The notes beneath the pieces are model-generated. The model saw nothing but the letters and a program-made list of their open reading frames with translations. It was not told the origin of the DNA and did no database searches. A program made the position numbers and the translations under genes. Below, in pieces: positions 46,833 to 56,789 of a DNA stretch of 64,000 nucleotides. Within the stretch, counting starts at the first letter, position 1. The number at the start of each line of letters is the position of its first letter. The stretch comes from Flagellimonas oceanensis (lineage in GTDB: Bacteria; Bacteroidota; Bacteroidia; Flavobacteriales; Flavobacteriaceae): contig NZ_RZNA01000045.1 in assembly GCF_003992595.1 (NCBI RefSeq), forward strand, positions 40,314 through 104,313, written 5' to 3'.

Positions 46833-48296
46833 TTAATTGTTTTCTGAATATTCCACTGCTTCCCCGATAAGGGTTGCCGATGTACATTCATTGATTTTGA
46901 CGTTGACGAAATCGCCTACCTTGTAATTTTCCTTTGGAAATACCACAACGGTATTTTGGGAATTACGGCCCATCCAGTGAACATCCGATTTTTTGGAAGT
47001 TCCCTCGATAAGAACTTCTTCAGTCTTTCCCAAATGTTCTTGGGTACGGTAATGGCTATGCTCTTGCTGCAGTTCGATGATTTCCGTCAGGCGTCTTTTT
47101 TTGATAGCTTCAGGAATGTCATCTTCCATTTTACGCTCGGCCAATGTTCCAGGTCTTTCGGAATAAGCGAACATAAAACCGAAATCATATTTTACGTATT
47201 CCATCAAACTCAAGGTATCCTGATGGTCCTCCTCTGTTTCTGTTGGGAAGCCGGTAATCATATCTTGACTTATGGCACAATCGGGAATTATTTTTTTGAT
47301 GTTATCAATCAATTCAAAATATTCCTCACGCGTATGCAAACGATTCATTGCTTTCAGAATACGGTTGCTTCCACTCTGTACGGGCAAGTGAATGTACTTG
47401 CAGATATTTCTGTACTTGGCCATGGCCTCGATGACATCCAAGGTCATGTCCTGTGGGTTGGAGGTGGAAAAACGGATGCGCATTTTAGGTTGGGCTTGAG
47501 CCACAAGTTCCAACAATCCTGCAAAGTTTACTGAAGTGGCTTTTTGCATGTCCGTGGCCTTGTCAAAATCCTTTTTCAATCCGCCGCCATACCAAAGGTA
47601 GCTGTCCACGTTTTGGCCTAAAAGTGTAATTTCCTTGAACCCCCTTTCCCAAAGGTCGTTTACTTCTTCCAGAATGGATTGTGGGTCGCGGCTACGTTCC
47701 CTTCCTCGCGTAAAAGGAACCACGCAGAACGTGCACATGTTGTCGCATCCACGTGTAATGGAAACAAAAGCGGAGACTCCGTTGGTGTTCAAACGAACGG
47801 GAGCCACATCGCCATAGGTCTCATCTTTGGAAAGGATAACGTTTACCGCATTTCTACCTTCATCAATTTCCTGGATCAGGTTGGGGAGGTCTTTGTAAGC
47901 ATCTGGTCCCACAACCATGTCCACGATTTTCTCTTCTTCCAAGAACTTGCTCTTCAGGCGTTCGGCCATGCACCCAAGAACACCCACTTTCATGTTGGGC
48001 TTGGTTCTTTTTACCGCATTGAACTTTTCCAAACGTTTGCGAACCGTTTGCTCGGCCTTTTCACGAATGGAACAAGTGTTCACCAAAACCAAATCGGCAT
48101 CGTCCAAGTTTTGGGTGGTATTGAAACCTTCCTTGGCCAAAATGGATGCTACGATTTCGCTATCGGAAAAATTCATTTGGCAGCCATAGCTTTCTATGTA
48201 CAGCTTTCTGCCGTTCTTTTCATTGTTTTCCAGCGCCAAGGTGCTTCCCTGTTGGCTTTCGTCTATTACTTTTTCCACGCTCTTTTCCTCTATCAT
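46833..48296 (-). CDS. miaB: tRNA-2-methylthio-N6-dimethylallyladenosine synthase
   Basis: It adds the methylthio group to i6A37 in tRNAs. The ATG at 48296 gives 487 aa. The UPF0004 domain has three Cys ligands ([31 protein letters not shown]). The radical-SAM cluster is [22 protein letters not shown]-terminal TRAM domain ([23 protein letters not shown]) closes it. An N-terminal extension of about 35 polar residues precedes the first domain. Confidence 0.96.
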   Translation of the reverse strand: MIEEKSVEKVIDESQQGSTLALENNEKNGRKLYIESYGCQMNFSDSEIVASILAKEGFNTTQNLDDADLVLVNTCSIREKAEQTVRKRLEKFNAVKRTKPNMKVGVLGCMAERLKSKFLEEEKIVDMVVGPDAYKDLPNLIQEIDEGRNAVNVILSKDETYGDVAPVRLNTNGVSAFVSITRGCDNMCTFCVVPFTRGRERSRDPQSILEEVNDLWERGFKEITLLGQNVDSYLWYGGGLKKDFDKATDMQKATSVNFAGLLELVAQAQPKMRIRFSTSNPQDMTLDVIEAMAKYRNICKYIHLPVQSGSNRILKAMNRLHTREEYFELIDNIKKIIPDCAISQDMITGFPTETEEDHQDTLSLMEYVKYDFGFMFAYSERPGTLAERKMEDDIPEAIKKRRLTEIIELQQEHSHYRTQEHLGKTEEVLIEGTSKKSDVHWMGRNSQNTVVVFPKENYKVGDFVNVKINECTSATLIGEAVEYSENN

Positions 48297-48314
48297 AAAT
48301 GTTTCAATGGGGTG

Positions 48315-48346
48315 CAAAGATAGTGCTTATTACAATTTAGTGACAA
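48315..48346 (-). promoter_or_regulatory. candidate promoter of miaB
   Basis: TTG (48344-48346) and an exact -7 box TATCTTTG (48315-48322) lie on the minus strand with 21 nt between. The box ends 18 nt before the chosen ATG, which supports that start over the upstream one in the track (48317), which would lie inside the box. Confidence 0.6.
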
Positions 48347-48427
48347 TATGGCAGTATTTTTTAATAATATATTGCGATATCCCTTGTTAGTGTTACCTTC
48401 AAGCTTAAAACATAACCAATTTAAAAG

Positions 48428-49156
48428 ATGAATTTCACAAACCTTTCCGAAAGAATCAAACAGAGTGCACCAGTAGAGTTTGGAACTGTATTCAATAATT
48501 CTGTGGAGCTCTTCAAAAAAGTATGGCTGCAAGGATTTCTTACTCTTGTATTGACCTTCGTGAGCATTTTGCCCTTTTATTTATTGATTTACCTGCCTAT
48601 GGTCGCTATGGGAATAAGTGATCCCAATGCATTTGATGAACAGGAGATGCCGCCTGCTTTTGCGGGATTGATGAGTTTAATGATGCCAATTTTTTCTGTA
48701 GGTGTGATGACAGTTGGTATTTGTTTGAACGCCGCTTTTTTGCGCATTTGTAGAAAATATGATCTCAATGAATCAGGAAAGGATGATTACTTCTATTACT
48801 TCAATAAAGAACATTTGATCAAGGCTCTGATTCTTTCCTTGATAATGACAGGTTTGTCCCTGTTGGGATTATTGACCTGTGGATTGGGAATCATTTATTT
48901 GGTGGTGCCCATGTCCCTGTTTCCTGCCTTTTTCGCCTTTGACAAGGAACTTACCGCTCTGGAAATCGTAAAAGCGGGCTTTGCGCTGGGTAATAAAAAC
49001 TGGTTGATGATATTTCTTTTGGTAATCGTAGCTGGATTAGTGTCGCAACTCGGTGTGGTCTTATGTTTGGTTGGGGTTTTATTTACCGCCATGTTCAGTA
49101 AAATCCCAATCTACTTTATATATAAGGATGCCGTGGGAATTTCCATGGATGTTTAA
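48428..49156 (+). CDS. multi-pass membrane protein, unassigned
   Basis: The 242-aa protein has about five to six hydrophobic helices (about 38-60, 80-102, 130-165, 190-225) and an N-terminal amphipathic stretch (NLSERIKQSAPVEFGTVFNNSVELFKKVW). This start is reminiscent of DUF975/glycerophosphoryl-diester-like membrane domains that begin with a sliding helix. It stands alone and is divergent from miaB. No catalytic residues stand out. Confidence 0.75.
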   Translation: MNFTNLSERIKQSAPVEFGTVFNNSVELFKKVWLQGFLTLVLTFVSILPFYLLIYLPMVAMGISDPNAFDEQEMPPAFAGLMSLMMPIFSVGVMTVGICLNAAFLRICRKYDLNESGKDDYFYYFNKEHLIKALILSLIMTGLSLLGLLTCGLGIIYLVVPMSLFPAFFAFDKELTALEIVKAGFALGNKNWLMIFLLVIVAGLVSQLGVVLCLVGVLFTAMFSKIPIYFIYKDAVGISMDV

Positions 49157-49224
49157 ATTTTTATAGGTCTTGGGCGCAACGATATTCTCCTGATTGTATC
49201 TAAACAATTAAAAAGCAAACTACT

Positions 49225-50478
49225 ATGAAAACCAAGACCATTTTATTTTTATGCATTAATTTTTTGCTCATCACTTCTTGTTCCACTGATGATTCCAACG
49301 GACCATCTGAAGAGTATTTGGTAGCTCGTCCACTAACCATGAGCAGGGCGGAATTTTCCAATAGTGTGGATATAATCGCACCACGTCCCATGGATGAATC
49401 GGGCAAAGTCTATACTTATGGGGATTACATTTTCATTAACGATAAGTACCAAGGGGTTCATGTCATTGACAACAGTAATCCCAGCCAGCCGGTAAAGGTG
49501 GCTTTTATCCAAATCCCGGGGAATGTGGATATTTCGGTAAAGAATGATTATTTGTTTGCCGACAGTTTGATGGATTTGGTGGTACTGGATATTTCAGACC
49601 TTGACAATATCACCATAGTGAATCGGTTGGAGAATGTGTTGCAAAGCTACGTAGCCGCTCCTTTTGAGGCAGATGTGGTCGAATATGGCGATTATGACTA
49701 TGGCTCCAACGACATTTTGATTGGTTGGGAAGTGGTTTCCGAACGTCTAACGGAAGAGCAGTATCGAGCGCGTTTCGGGGATTACGGCATTGCCTTTGGG
49801 GAAGTGATGAATAATGCCAGTGATGGAACAGGGGAAGGAGGGTCGTTGGCAAGGTTCAAAATTGTAGAGGATTATCTCTATGCCGTGGACAGTCACAATA
49901 TCAACGTTTTCAATATATCGGATTTGGACAACCCCCAAGTTTTGGAAGATGTTTATGCAGGATTTGATATCGAAACCATTTTCAATAGAGACAACTATTT
50001 GTTCTTGGGAAGCATGAGAGGCATGTACATATATGATATTACATCCCCTGGTACGCCAACATTGGTTTCGGAATTTGAACATGGAACGGCTTGTGATCCC
50101 GTTGTGGTCGACGGCGATTATGCCTATGTGACCTTAAGGGGAGGAAATATGTGCGGTGCTACGGAAAGTGGGTTGTTCATTGTCGATATTTCTGATATAG
50201 AAAATCCTGAACTGGCCATATCCTATCCGATGGATGGACCTTATGGTTTGGGCATCAAGGATGAAAAAATATTTATCTGTGACGGGGACTCCGGTCTTAA
50301 AGTCTACGATAAAACAGATATAAACGACTTGAAAGAGTTAAATCACTTTGAAGATATTGTTACGTTTGATGTCATTCCCATGGAAAACCACTTGATCATG
50401 GTCGGCGATGAAATCCTGTACCAATATGAGTATCTCGACAACAGTATTAAGCTCATTAGTCAAATAGGGCTTGAATAA
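49225..50478 (+). CDS. LVIVD-repeat beta-propeller lipoprotein
   Basis: The 417-aa protein has a lipoprotein signal (ILFLCINFLLITSC, Cys16). The body is made of LVIVD-type repeats predicted to form a beta-propeller: GVHVIDNSNPSQPVKVA, LVVLDISDLDNITIV, NINVFNISDLDNPQVL, GMYIYDITSPGTPTLV, GLFIVDISDIENPEL and GLKVYDKTDINDLKEL are six clear units. It is probably surface- or periplasm-exposed and mediates binding. Substrate unknown. Its own terminator follows. Confidence 0.88.
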   Translation: MKTKTILFLCINFLLITSCSTDDSNGPSEEYLVARPLTMSRAEFSNSVDIIAPRPMDESGKVYTYGDYIFINDKYQGVHVIDNSNPSQPVKVAFIQIPGNVDISVKNDYLFADSLMDLVVLDISDLDNITIVNRLENVLQSYVAAPFEADVVEYGDYDYGSNDILIGWEVVSERLTEEQYRARFGDYGIAFGEVMNNASDGTGEGGSLARFKIVEDYLYAVDSHNINVFNISDLDNPQVLEDVYAGFDIETIFNRDNYLFLGSMRGMYIYDITSPGTPTLVSEFEHGTACDPVVVDGDYAYVTLRGGNMCGATESGLFIVDISDIENPELAISYPMDGPYGLGIKDEKIFICDGDSGLKVYDKTDINDLKELNHFEDIVTFDVIPMENHLIMVGDEILYQYEYLDNSIKLISQIGLE

Positions 50479-50499
50479 TGGCATGAAAAATCAGTTTTT

Positions 50500-50528
50500 A
50501 TATCCCACTTTTAGTGGGATATTTTTTT
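50500..50528 (+). terminator. Rho-independent terminator
   Basis: ATATCCCACT-TTT-AGTGGGATATTTTTTT lies 22 nt after the LVIVD lipoprotein gene. Confidence 0.88.
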
Positions 50529-50568
50529 ATTGGGACGGGGGTAAAACCCTAAAATCGAAAAATTGATA

Positions 50569-50576
50569 TACTTTTG
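50569..50576 (+). promoter_or_regulatory. candidate -7 box of topA
   Basis: TACTTTTG is an exact TANNTTTG, 19 nt before the topA ATG. No TTTG is at the usual -33 distance. Confidence 0.5.
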
Positions 50577-50595
50577 TTATCACAAAACCCAGTGC

Positions 50596-53082
50596 ATGCC
50601 AAAGAATTTAGTTATTGTAGAGTCCCCCGCCAAAGCAAAGACCATTGAACGATTTCTAGGAAAAGAATTTCAAGTAGAGTCAAGTTTTGGGCACATAGCC
50701 GACCTTCCCTCAAAAGAGCTCGGTGTTGATGTGGAGAACGATTTTAAGCCAAAATACACCGTAGATAAGGAGAAGAAGGCCTTGGTAAAAAAACTCAAGG
50801 ACTTGGCAAAGAAAGCAGAGACCATTTGGTTGGCCAGTGATGAGGACCGAGAAGGGGAAGCCATATCCTGGCACTTGGCAGAAGAGTTGGGCTTGGACAA
50901 AAACAAGACCAAACGAATCGTTTTCAACTCCATTACCAAATCGGCCATCCAAAAAGCGATTGAGAACCCAAGGGACATTAACTACAATTTGGTCAATGCA
51001 CAACAGGCACGTAGGGTGTTGGACCGATTGGTGGGCTATGAACTATCACCAGTGCTTTGGAAGAAAATAAAACCGGGACTTTCCGCAGGTAGGGTGCAAT
51101 CCGTAGCAGTGCGCTTGATTGTGGAACGGGAGCGCGAGATTGAAGGATTTACCCCAGAGGCCTCATTTCGTATCAAAGCGGAATTCAAAACAGATGGTGG
51201 CAATGCGTTTGCCGCTAAGCTGAACAAAACATTTCCCACGAAGGACGCAGCAGAGAAATTTCTGAAAGAAAACATTGGGGCGAACTTTTCGGTTTCCGAT
51301 TTGTCCCAAAAGCCAGCAAAGAAATCGCCAGCTGCACCCTTTACCACATCCACATTACAGCAGGAAGCTTCAAGAAAACTTTATTTTTCGGTAAGCCGAA
51401 CCATGCAGGTCGCGCAACGGTTGTACGAAGCAGGTCTCATAACCTATATGAGAACGGATAGCGTCAATCTGTCCAACGAAGCTATTGCAGCGGCAAAAGA
51501 CGCCATTCTGGACAACTATGGCGAAAAGTACAGTCAAACCAGGAACTTTACGGGCAAATCCAAAGGAGCACAAGAAGCTCACGAGGCCATTCGCCCGACC
51601 GATATGAAATTACAGTCGCCCCAACTGGAGCGCGACCAAGCAAAATTATACGAACTGATTTGGAAACGTACCCTTGCTTCGCAGATGAGCGATGCCCAAT
51701 TGGAACGTACCAATGTGAAAATAAAAGCGAGCACCCATAACGAAGAATTCTCTGCAAATGGGGAAGTGGTGAAGTTCGATGGTTTCCTTAAAGTATACCT
51801 GGAGGGAACCGATGATGAAGATGGAGAGGAGCAAGAAGGCATGTTGCCGGCCATGAAAGTGGGAGAGCCGCTTCAAAATGTGTTTATTTCCGCCACAGAA
51901 AGATTCACACGACCACCTTATAGATATTCCGAAGCCTCTTTGGTAAAGAAACTGGAAGAATTGGGAATTGGTAGACCATCCACCTACGCACCGACCATAT
52001 CAACCATCCAAAATAGAGGATATGTGGAAAAAGGTACGGTGGAAGGTTCTGAACGCAAGTACGCGCAATTGGTGCTCGAAGAAAGCAAAGTCTCAGACAA
52101 GCAACTGACGGAGATGGTCGGTTCAGAAAAAGGAAAAATCGTTCCCACGGATATCGGGATGATCGTGAACGACTTTTTGGTGACCCATTTTACCCAAATA
52201 CTGGATTATAATTTCACGGCCCAAGTAGAAGAGGATTTTGATGAGATCGCATCCGGTGAGGAGGATTGGCAAGAAATGATGAAAACTTTCTACAAGGATT
52301 TTCATCCCAATGTGTTGGAGGTCGAGGAGAATGCTGAGCGTGCCAGTGGAGAGCGTGTGTTGGGTACCGACCCAAAATCAGGCAGGCAAGTATCCGTAAG
52401 ATTGGGTCGTTTTGGACCGATGGTACAAATTGGTACGGTGGACGATGAGGAAAAACCTGAGTTCGCCAGTTTGTTGCCCGATCAGTCCATAGGTACCATT
52501 ACATTTGAAGAGGCCATGACGCTTTTTGAACTCCCAAGAAAATTGGGTGTGTACGAAGGTGAGGAAGTGGAGGCCAATGTGGGCCGTTACGGACCCTATG
52601 TCCGATTCGGAAAAAAATTCATATCCCTAGCCAAGGGCGAAAGTGCCTTTGATGTGGATATGGACCGAGCCATAGAGCTGATCATTGAAAAGCAAAAGGC
52701 CGATGCGCCAATTGCGACCTACGAAGGAAAAGACGTTACCAAAGGGAAAGGTAGGTTTGGACCTTTCATCAAATGGGACGGCATGTTCATCAATGTGAAC
52801 AAGAAATACGATTTTGACAATCTATCCGAAGGGGATATTGCTGAATTGATCGAGGCCAAAAAGAAGAAGGAAGCTGAAAAGCTCATTCAAGAATGGCCCG
52901 AAGAAAAAATCAGGATAGAAAAAGCCCGTTGGGGAAGACACAATATCATAAAAGGTAGGGTAAAGGTGGAGCTCTCCAAGGATGTGGATGCCACAAAGAT
53001 CACTTTGGAAGAAGCGCAGGCCCTACTGGAAAAGAAATCACCAAAGAAAAAAGCCAAGACAAAAGCAAAAGCTAAGAAATAG
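50596..53082 (+). CDS. topA: DNA topoisomerase I (type IA)
   Basis: It relaxes negative supercoils. The ATG at 50596 (MPKNLVIVESPAKAKTIERFLG) gives 828 aa. TOPRIM lies at 1-115 with DEDREGEAISWHLAE; the active-site Tyr is in LITYMRTDSVNLS near 295. The C-terminal third has Toprim_Crpt-type repeats (GRFGPMVQIG, GRYGPYVRFGKKF, GRFGPFIKW) instead of Cys4 zinc fingers, none of which are visible, and ends in a very basic tail (KKSPKKKAKTKAKAKK). Confidence 0.97.
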   Translation: MPKNLVIVESPAKAKTIERFLGKEFQVESSFGHIADLPSKELGVDVENDFKPKYTVDKEKKALVKKLKDLAKKAETIWLASDEDREGEAISWHLAEELGLDKNKTKRIVFNSITKSAIQKAIENPRDINYNLVNAQQARRVLDRLVGYELSPVLWKKIKPGLSAGRVQSVAVRLIVEREREIEGFTPEASFRIKAEFKTDGGNAFAAKLNKTFPTKDAAEKFLKENIGANFSVSDLSQKPAKKSPAAPFTTSTLQQEASRKLYFSVSRTMQVAQRLYEAGLITYMRTDSVNLSNEAIAAAKDAILDNYGEKYSQTRNFTGKSKGAQEAHEAIRPTDMKLQSPQLERDQAKLYELIWKRTLASQMSDAQLERTNVKIKASTHNEEFSANGEVVKFDGFLKVYLEGTDDEDGEEQEGMLPAMKVGEPLQNVFISATERFTRPPYRYSEASLVKKLEELGIGRPSTYAPTISTIQNRGYVEKGTVEGSERKYAQLVLEESKVSDKQLTEMVGSEKGKIVPTDIGMIVNDFLVTHFTQILDYNFTAQVEEDFDEIASGEEDWQEMMKTFYKDFHPNVLEVEENAERASGERVLGTDPKSGRQVSVRLGRFGPMVQIGTVDDEEKPEFASLLPDQSIGTITFEEAMTLFELPRKLGVYEGEEVEANVGRYGPYVRFGKKFISLAKGESAFDVDMDRAIELIIEKQKADAPIATYEGKDVTKGKGRFGPFIKWDGMFINVNKKYDFDNLSEGDIAELIEAKKKKEAEKLIQEWPEEKIRIEKARWGRHNIIKGRVKVELSKDVDATKITLEEAQALLEKKSPKKKAKTKAKAKK

Positions 53083-53083
53083 C

Positions 53084-53248
53084 ATGAATAAAGTAAGAAT
53101 CATTGGCCTGCTAATCCTGCTAGTCGGAATTGTAATTCGTTTTGTGCTTAAAAATGATACTATGGATTTTATTTCTGGACTCTTGGTAGGACTTGGAATT
53201 GGACTGATCATAGTTGGGAGAATCTGGGGAATAAGTACGAAGAAATAA
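53084..53248 (+). CDS. small two-helix membrane protein
   Basis: Starting at the ATG two bases after the topA stop codon, it encodes 54 aa (MNKVRIIGLLILLVGIVIRF...) with two hydrophobic helices separated by KNDTMDF. The second is Gly-rich (GLLVGLGIGLIIVGRIWGI). The longer ORF in the track extends back into topA in another frame and is not real there. Function unknown. Confidence 0.65.
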   Translation: MNKVRIIGLLILLVGIVIRFVLKNDTMDFISGLLVGLGIGLIIVGRIWGISTKK

Positions 53249-53323
53249 TATCCCTACTTTATAGCATTCATTTAGATTTCGGAATTGAATTCAAAAAAAA
53301 TATCATAAAGTTCAAATAAAAAG

Positions 53324-54481
53324 ATGGCATTTGATTTTCTGGTTCCGGTCAAGGACAAGGTATTGGCGCATTCCGAATTGTTGCCAGGACAAGCATTGGG
53401 AAAAAACGTCCACATGCACACGGAAAAGGACGGACTTCCGGTATTCGCCCATGCCGATGTTGCCATTTTTGGCGTATTGGAATCCAGAAATGCTTTTGAG
53501 AAAAAACCAGAAAAATTGGATTTGGACGAAGTCCGTATTCAACTGTACCGCTTAATGATGGGCAACTGGAACTCCACCATTATCGATATCGGGGATGTGG
53601 AGGAAGGCGATACCGTTGAGGACACCTATTTTGTGGTAAAGGAAATCGTGGCGGGGTTGCTCGAGGAAAACATCATACCCATAGTATTGGGGCTTACACA
53701 AGATATTACTTTTCCTACCTACCGCGCTTTTGATAAAATAAAGAATATGGTGAATCTGGTCTCCATCGATAGTCGGTTCGACTTTGGTGAGGACGATGAA
53801 CTGATTTCATCACATTCCTATATGAGCAAGATCATCACCGATAAGCCCAACAATCTTTTCAACTTCTCCAATATAGGATACCAGAGTTATTTCAATGCCC
53901 AGGAAGAAAAGGATTTGATGGAGCGTCTTTTTTTCGATGCCTATCGATTGGGCGAGATTGCCGCTAACATAGAATTGGCGGAACCCGTATTGCGCAGCAG
54001 TGATATTGTAAGCTTGGACTTGCGCGCCATCCGTGCCAGCGAAATGGGGATGACCCGAAATTTTTCCCCCAACGGTTTTACGGGCAGGGAGATATGTGCC
54101 ATTGCCCGCTATGCGGGAATTAGCGATAAAGTATCCCTTTTTGGCATCTACGAAGGGGAGAATTCCCATCAGGCTTTTCAGATGATAGCACAGATCATTT
54201 GGTATTTCATAGAGGGCCTGAGCTATAGGATAAAAGAATACCCAAGCTCTAAGAGCGAAGACTTCACAAAGTTTACTGTACCCACGGACACGGAGGAATT
54301 GATCTTCTTTAAAAGCCATGTCACGGAAAGATGGTGGGTGGAAGTACCAACAATTTTAGCTGAACATACTAAAACAAATTCGGTGGCGTTATTACCTTGC
54401 ACCGAAGAGGACTATTTGGATGCTTGCAACCAGAACATTCCCGAAAGGTGGTTCAAAGCCTATAGAAAGGGCTTGAACTAA
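53324..54481 (+). CDS. arginase/formimidoylglutamase-fold protein lacking metal ligands
   Basis: The 385-aa protein keeps the ureohydrolase outline: a GDV strand near residue 90, the IPIVLG strand near 118, LVSIDSRFD near 145, IVSLDLRAIRASE near 228. The three metal-binding motifs are changed: GGxH reads GLTQD (123-127), DAHxD reads DSRFD (149-153) and DxDxxDP reads DLRAIRA. So the usual dimanganese hydrolase chemistry is unlikely. It sits between topA and gldK, 123 nt before gldK, an order I recall from other Flavobacteriaceae where it is annotated formimidoylglutamase. A structural or regulatory role near T9SS is an inference. Confidence 0.82.
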   Translation: MAFDFLVPVKDKVLAHSELLPGQALGKNVHMHTEKDGLPVFAHADVAIFGVLESRNAFEKKPEKLDLDEVRIQLYRLMMGNWNSTIIDIGDVEEGDTVEDTYFVVKEIVAGLLEENIIPIVLGLTQDITFPTYRAFDKIKNMVNLVSIDSRFDFGEDDELISSHSYMSKIITDKPNNLFNFSNIGYQSYFNAQEEKDLMERLFFDAYRLGEIAANIELAEPVLRSSDIVSLDLRAIRASEMGMTRNFSPNGFTGREICAIARYAGISDKVSLFGIYEGENSHQAFQMIAQIIWYFIEGLSYRIKEYPSSKSEDFTKFTVPTDTEELIFFKSHVTERWWVEVPTILAEHTKTNSVALLPCTEEDYLDACNQNIPERWFKAYRKGLN

Positions 54482-54604
54482 ATAAATTAAATTTTGATCA
54501 TTAATTGTTTTTACACAATAATTCATTCAAAAATCAGTTTTGAGAGTAATGAATGTGTGTAGCACAGTTATTTAAATCTTGAATCGAACAATTTAACCTA
54601 AAGT

Positions 54605-55981
54605 ATGAGAAAGCTATTCTTTTCATCTCTAGCACTTGTTTTTTTGCTTACCAGTTGTGGCTCTAAATCAAGGTCAAAAGGTGAACTAGTTGGGGTAAAG
54701 GGAAAAAAATGGCATCCAGAAAAACCCTATGGAATGGAACTGATTCCCCAAGGCGCCTTTGTTATGGGTAAAGCCGAAGAGGATCAGGCAAAAGTATTGA
54801 ACGCTCCCACAAGAACGGTTACCGTACGTTCCTTTTATATGGACGATACGGAAATCACCAATAGTGAGTACCGTCAGTTTGTGGAGTGGGTCAAGGATTC
54901 CATTGTAAGGACCAGATTGGCCATTTTGGCCGATGAGTTGGGCATAAGCCCAGAGGATGAGGGTATCGGCGAGTACGCCTTCAAGGATACCGACACCACC
55001 GAACTTTCCGTTTACGATAAGTACATGCTCGACAATTATGCGGGTATGGGAGATAATTATTATGAAGGCAGGGCCTTGAACAAAGATGTTGACCTTGTAT
55101 GGGATACTTCCGAATATCCGGATGAGTACTATGCTGAGGTTATGGACTCCATGTATCTTCCGGAAGAGGAGAGCTACAATGGATTGAGAAGCATCGATGT
55201 CACAAAAATCAAATACAAGTACAGCTGGATGGATATCGAAGCTGCTGCCAGAGCAAGATCGGGCAGTAGAAAGGACTTCATCAAACAAGAGGAACTGGAA
55301 ATTTATCCAGATACCACTGTATGGATTCGAGATTTTGAATACAGCTACAACGAGCCAATGCACAACGATTACTTCTGGCACGACGCCTATAGCGACTATC
55401 CTGTAGTGGGGGTCAACTGGATGCAGGCCAAGGCTTTCTGTAACTGGAGAACTAAATTCAAGAACGACGACCAGAAAAGTCGTGGAAAGCAATTTGTGAA
55501 CCAATTCAGATTGCCGACCGAAGCAGAATGGGAATATGCCGCAAGAGGTGGTATTGAAGGAGGTACATATCCTTGGGGTGGTCCGTATGTGATCAGTGAC
55601 ACTGGGTGTTTTATGGCCAACTTTAAACCACAACGTGGGGACTACGCAGCCGATGCAGCCCTATATACGGTAGAGGCAAAATCCTTTGAGCCCAACGAAT
55701 ACAACTTGTACAACATGGCTGGTAACGTATCTGAATGGACCAACTCCAGCTTTGATCAAGGCGCTTACGAATATCTGTCCACTATGAACCCGAACATCGG
55801 TTCACAGGACAATCAACGTAAGGTTATCCGTGGAGGTTCTTGGAAAGATGTGGCCTACTTCCTTCAGGTAAGTACCAGGGATTACGAATATCAAGATTCC
55901 GCAAGGAGTTACATCGGATTCAGAACCGTTCAAGATTACATGGGCGAGGAAGATGTCAACAGTAGCAGAAGCGGACTATAA
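54605..55981 (+). CDS. gldK: gliding motility / T9SS lipoprotein GldK
   Basis: This 458-aa outer-membrane-associated lipoprotein forms the T9SS periplasmic ring with GldN. The lipoprotein signal ends at Cys18 (LLTSCGSKSRSK). The rest is a sulfatase-modifying-factor (FGE-like) fold: GMELIPQGAFVMGKAEED, MDDTEITNSEYRQFV, VVGVNWMQAKAFCNWR, RLPTEAEWEYAARGG, NMAGNVSEW and VIRGGSWKD. An insertion near 105-210 of acidic/aromatic sequence is typical for GldK. First of gldKLMN. Confidence 0.97.
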   Translation: MRKLFFSSLALVFLLTSCGSKSRSKGELVGVKGKKWHPEKPYGMELIPQGAFVMGKAEEDQAKVLNAPTRTVTVRSFYMDDTEITNSEYRQFVEWVKDSIVRTRLAILADELGISPEDEGIGEYAFKDTDTTELSVYDKYMLDNYAGMGDNYYEGRALNKDVDLVWDTSEYPDEYYAEVMDSMYLPEEESYNGLRSIDVTKIKYKYSWMDIEAAARARSGSRKDFIKQEELEIYPDTTVWIRDFEYSYNEPMHNDYFWHDAYSDYPVVGVNWMQAKAFCNWRTKFKNDDQKSRGKQFVNQFRLPTEAEWEYAARGGIEGGTYPWGGPYVISDTGCFMANFKPQRGDYAADAALYTVEAKSFEPNEYNLYNMAGNVSEWTNSSFDQGAYEYLSTMNPNIGSQDNQRKVIRGGSWKDVAYFLQVSTRDYEYQDSARSYIGFRTVQDYMGEEDVNSSRSGL

Positions 55982-56065
55982 AATACAACGAGAGAACATT
56001 ATATAAACAAGTAAGAGTAGTAACCAAATACTTATTTTTTATATAACTTAATTAAAACTAGAATT

Positions 56066-56722
56066 ATGGCGCAGTCAAAATCAACAAAAAAGCTGTTTAA
56101 CATGGCCTACGGGCTTGGAGCATCGGTAGTAATTATTGGTGCATTGTTCAAGATCCTTCACTGGGAGTTCGGACCACTTACAGGTGGACTTCTTCTTGCA
56201 GTTGGACTTATCACTGAAGCATTGATCTTTGCCATCTCTGCATTTGAACCAGTGGACGATGAATTCGATTGGTCTTTGGTATACCCGGAATTGGCCGGTG
56301 GTGAGCAAAACGCTTCCAGAAAACAAGAAGCTAAAGATGCTCAAGAAGCTGAAGGTCTTCTTTCCAAGAAATTGGATAGCCTTCTTAAAGAAGCTAAAAT
56401 CGATTCCGATCTTTTTGCCAACTTGGGAGAAAGTATCAAGAGTTTTGAAGGTGCCGCTAAGAATATCACTCCTACAACAGACGCTATTCAGCACACTAAA
56501 AAATACTCTGAGGAATTGTCTCACGCTGCAGCTCAAATGGAATCTTTGAACAGCTTGTACAAAGTACAATTGGAAAGTGCAAGCAGACAAGCTTCCATCA
56601 ACGAAGAAGTAGTTCAGAATGCAGGTGCCTTGAAAGACCAAATGGAGTCTTTGGCCACTAACCTATCTTCTTTGAACGGAGTGTACGGAGGTATGCTTAC
56701 AGCCATGGGCGGAAAAGTCTAA
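56066..56722 (+). CDS. gldL: gliding motility / T9SS motor protein GldL
   Basis: The 218-aa inner-membrane motor subunit uses the proton-motive force to drive T9SS and gliding. Two N-terminal helices are present (about 14-33 and 38-60). The membrane Glu expected to carry protons is E51 in LITEALIF. The conserved FKILHWE lies between the helices and E61 follows helix 2. The C-terminal cytosolic part (about 100-218) is helical and coiled-coil-like. It lies 84 nt after gldK and 67 nt before gldM. Confidence 0.97.
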   Translation: MAQSKSTKKLFNMAYGLGASVVIIGALFKILHWEFGPLTGGLLLAVGLITEALIFAISAFEPVDDEFDWSLVYPELAGGEQNASRKQEAKDAQEAEGLLSKKLDSLLKEAKIDSDLFANLGESIKSFEGAAKNITPTTDAIQHTKKYSEELSHAAAQMESLNSLYKVQLESASRQASINEEVVQNAGALKDQMESLATNLSSLNGVYGGMLTAMGGKV

Positions 56723-56789
56723 TTAGAGGTTTTAAATCAACAGAAAACCAAACCAAATCAAATTAATTATTAAATCTAATTAGAAAAAC

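Noticed and set aside
47679-48323. 214-codon ORF antisense to miaB
   Set aside because: miaB is complete with its Fe-S motifs in the other strand. The antisense product lacks motifs.
54686-55633. 315-codon ORF antisense to gldK
   Set aside because: It lies wholly within the intact gldK, its translation has no recognisable motif, and long antisense ORFs are expected where the sense gene uses few TTA/CTA/TCA codons. Treated as a shadow.
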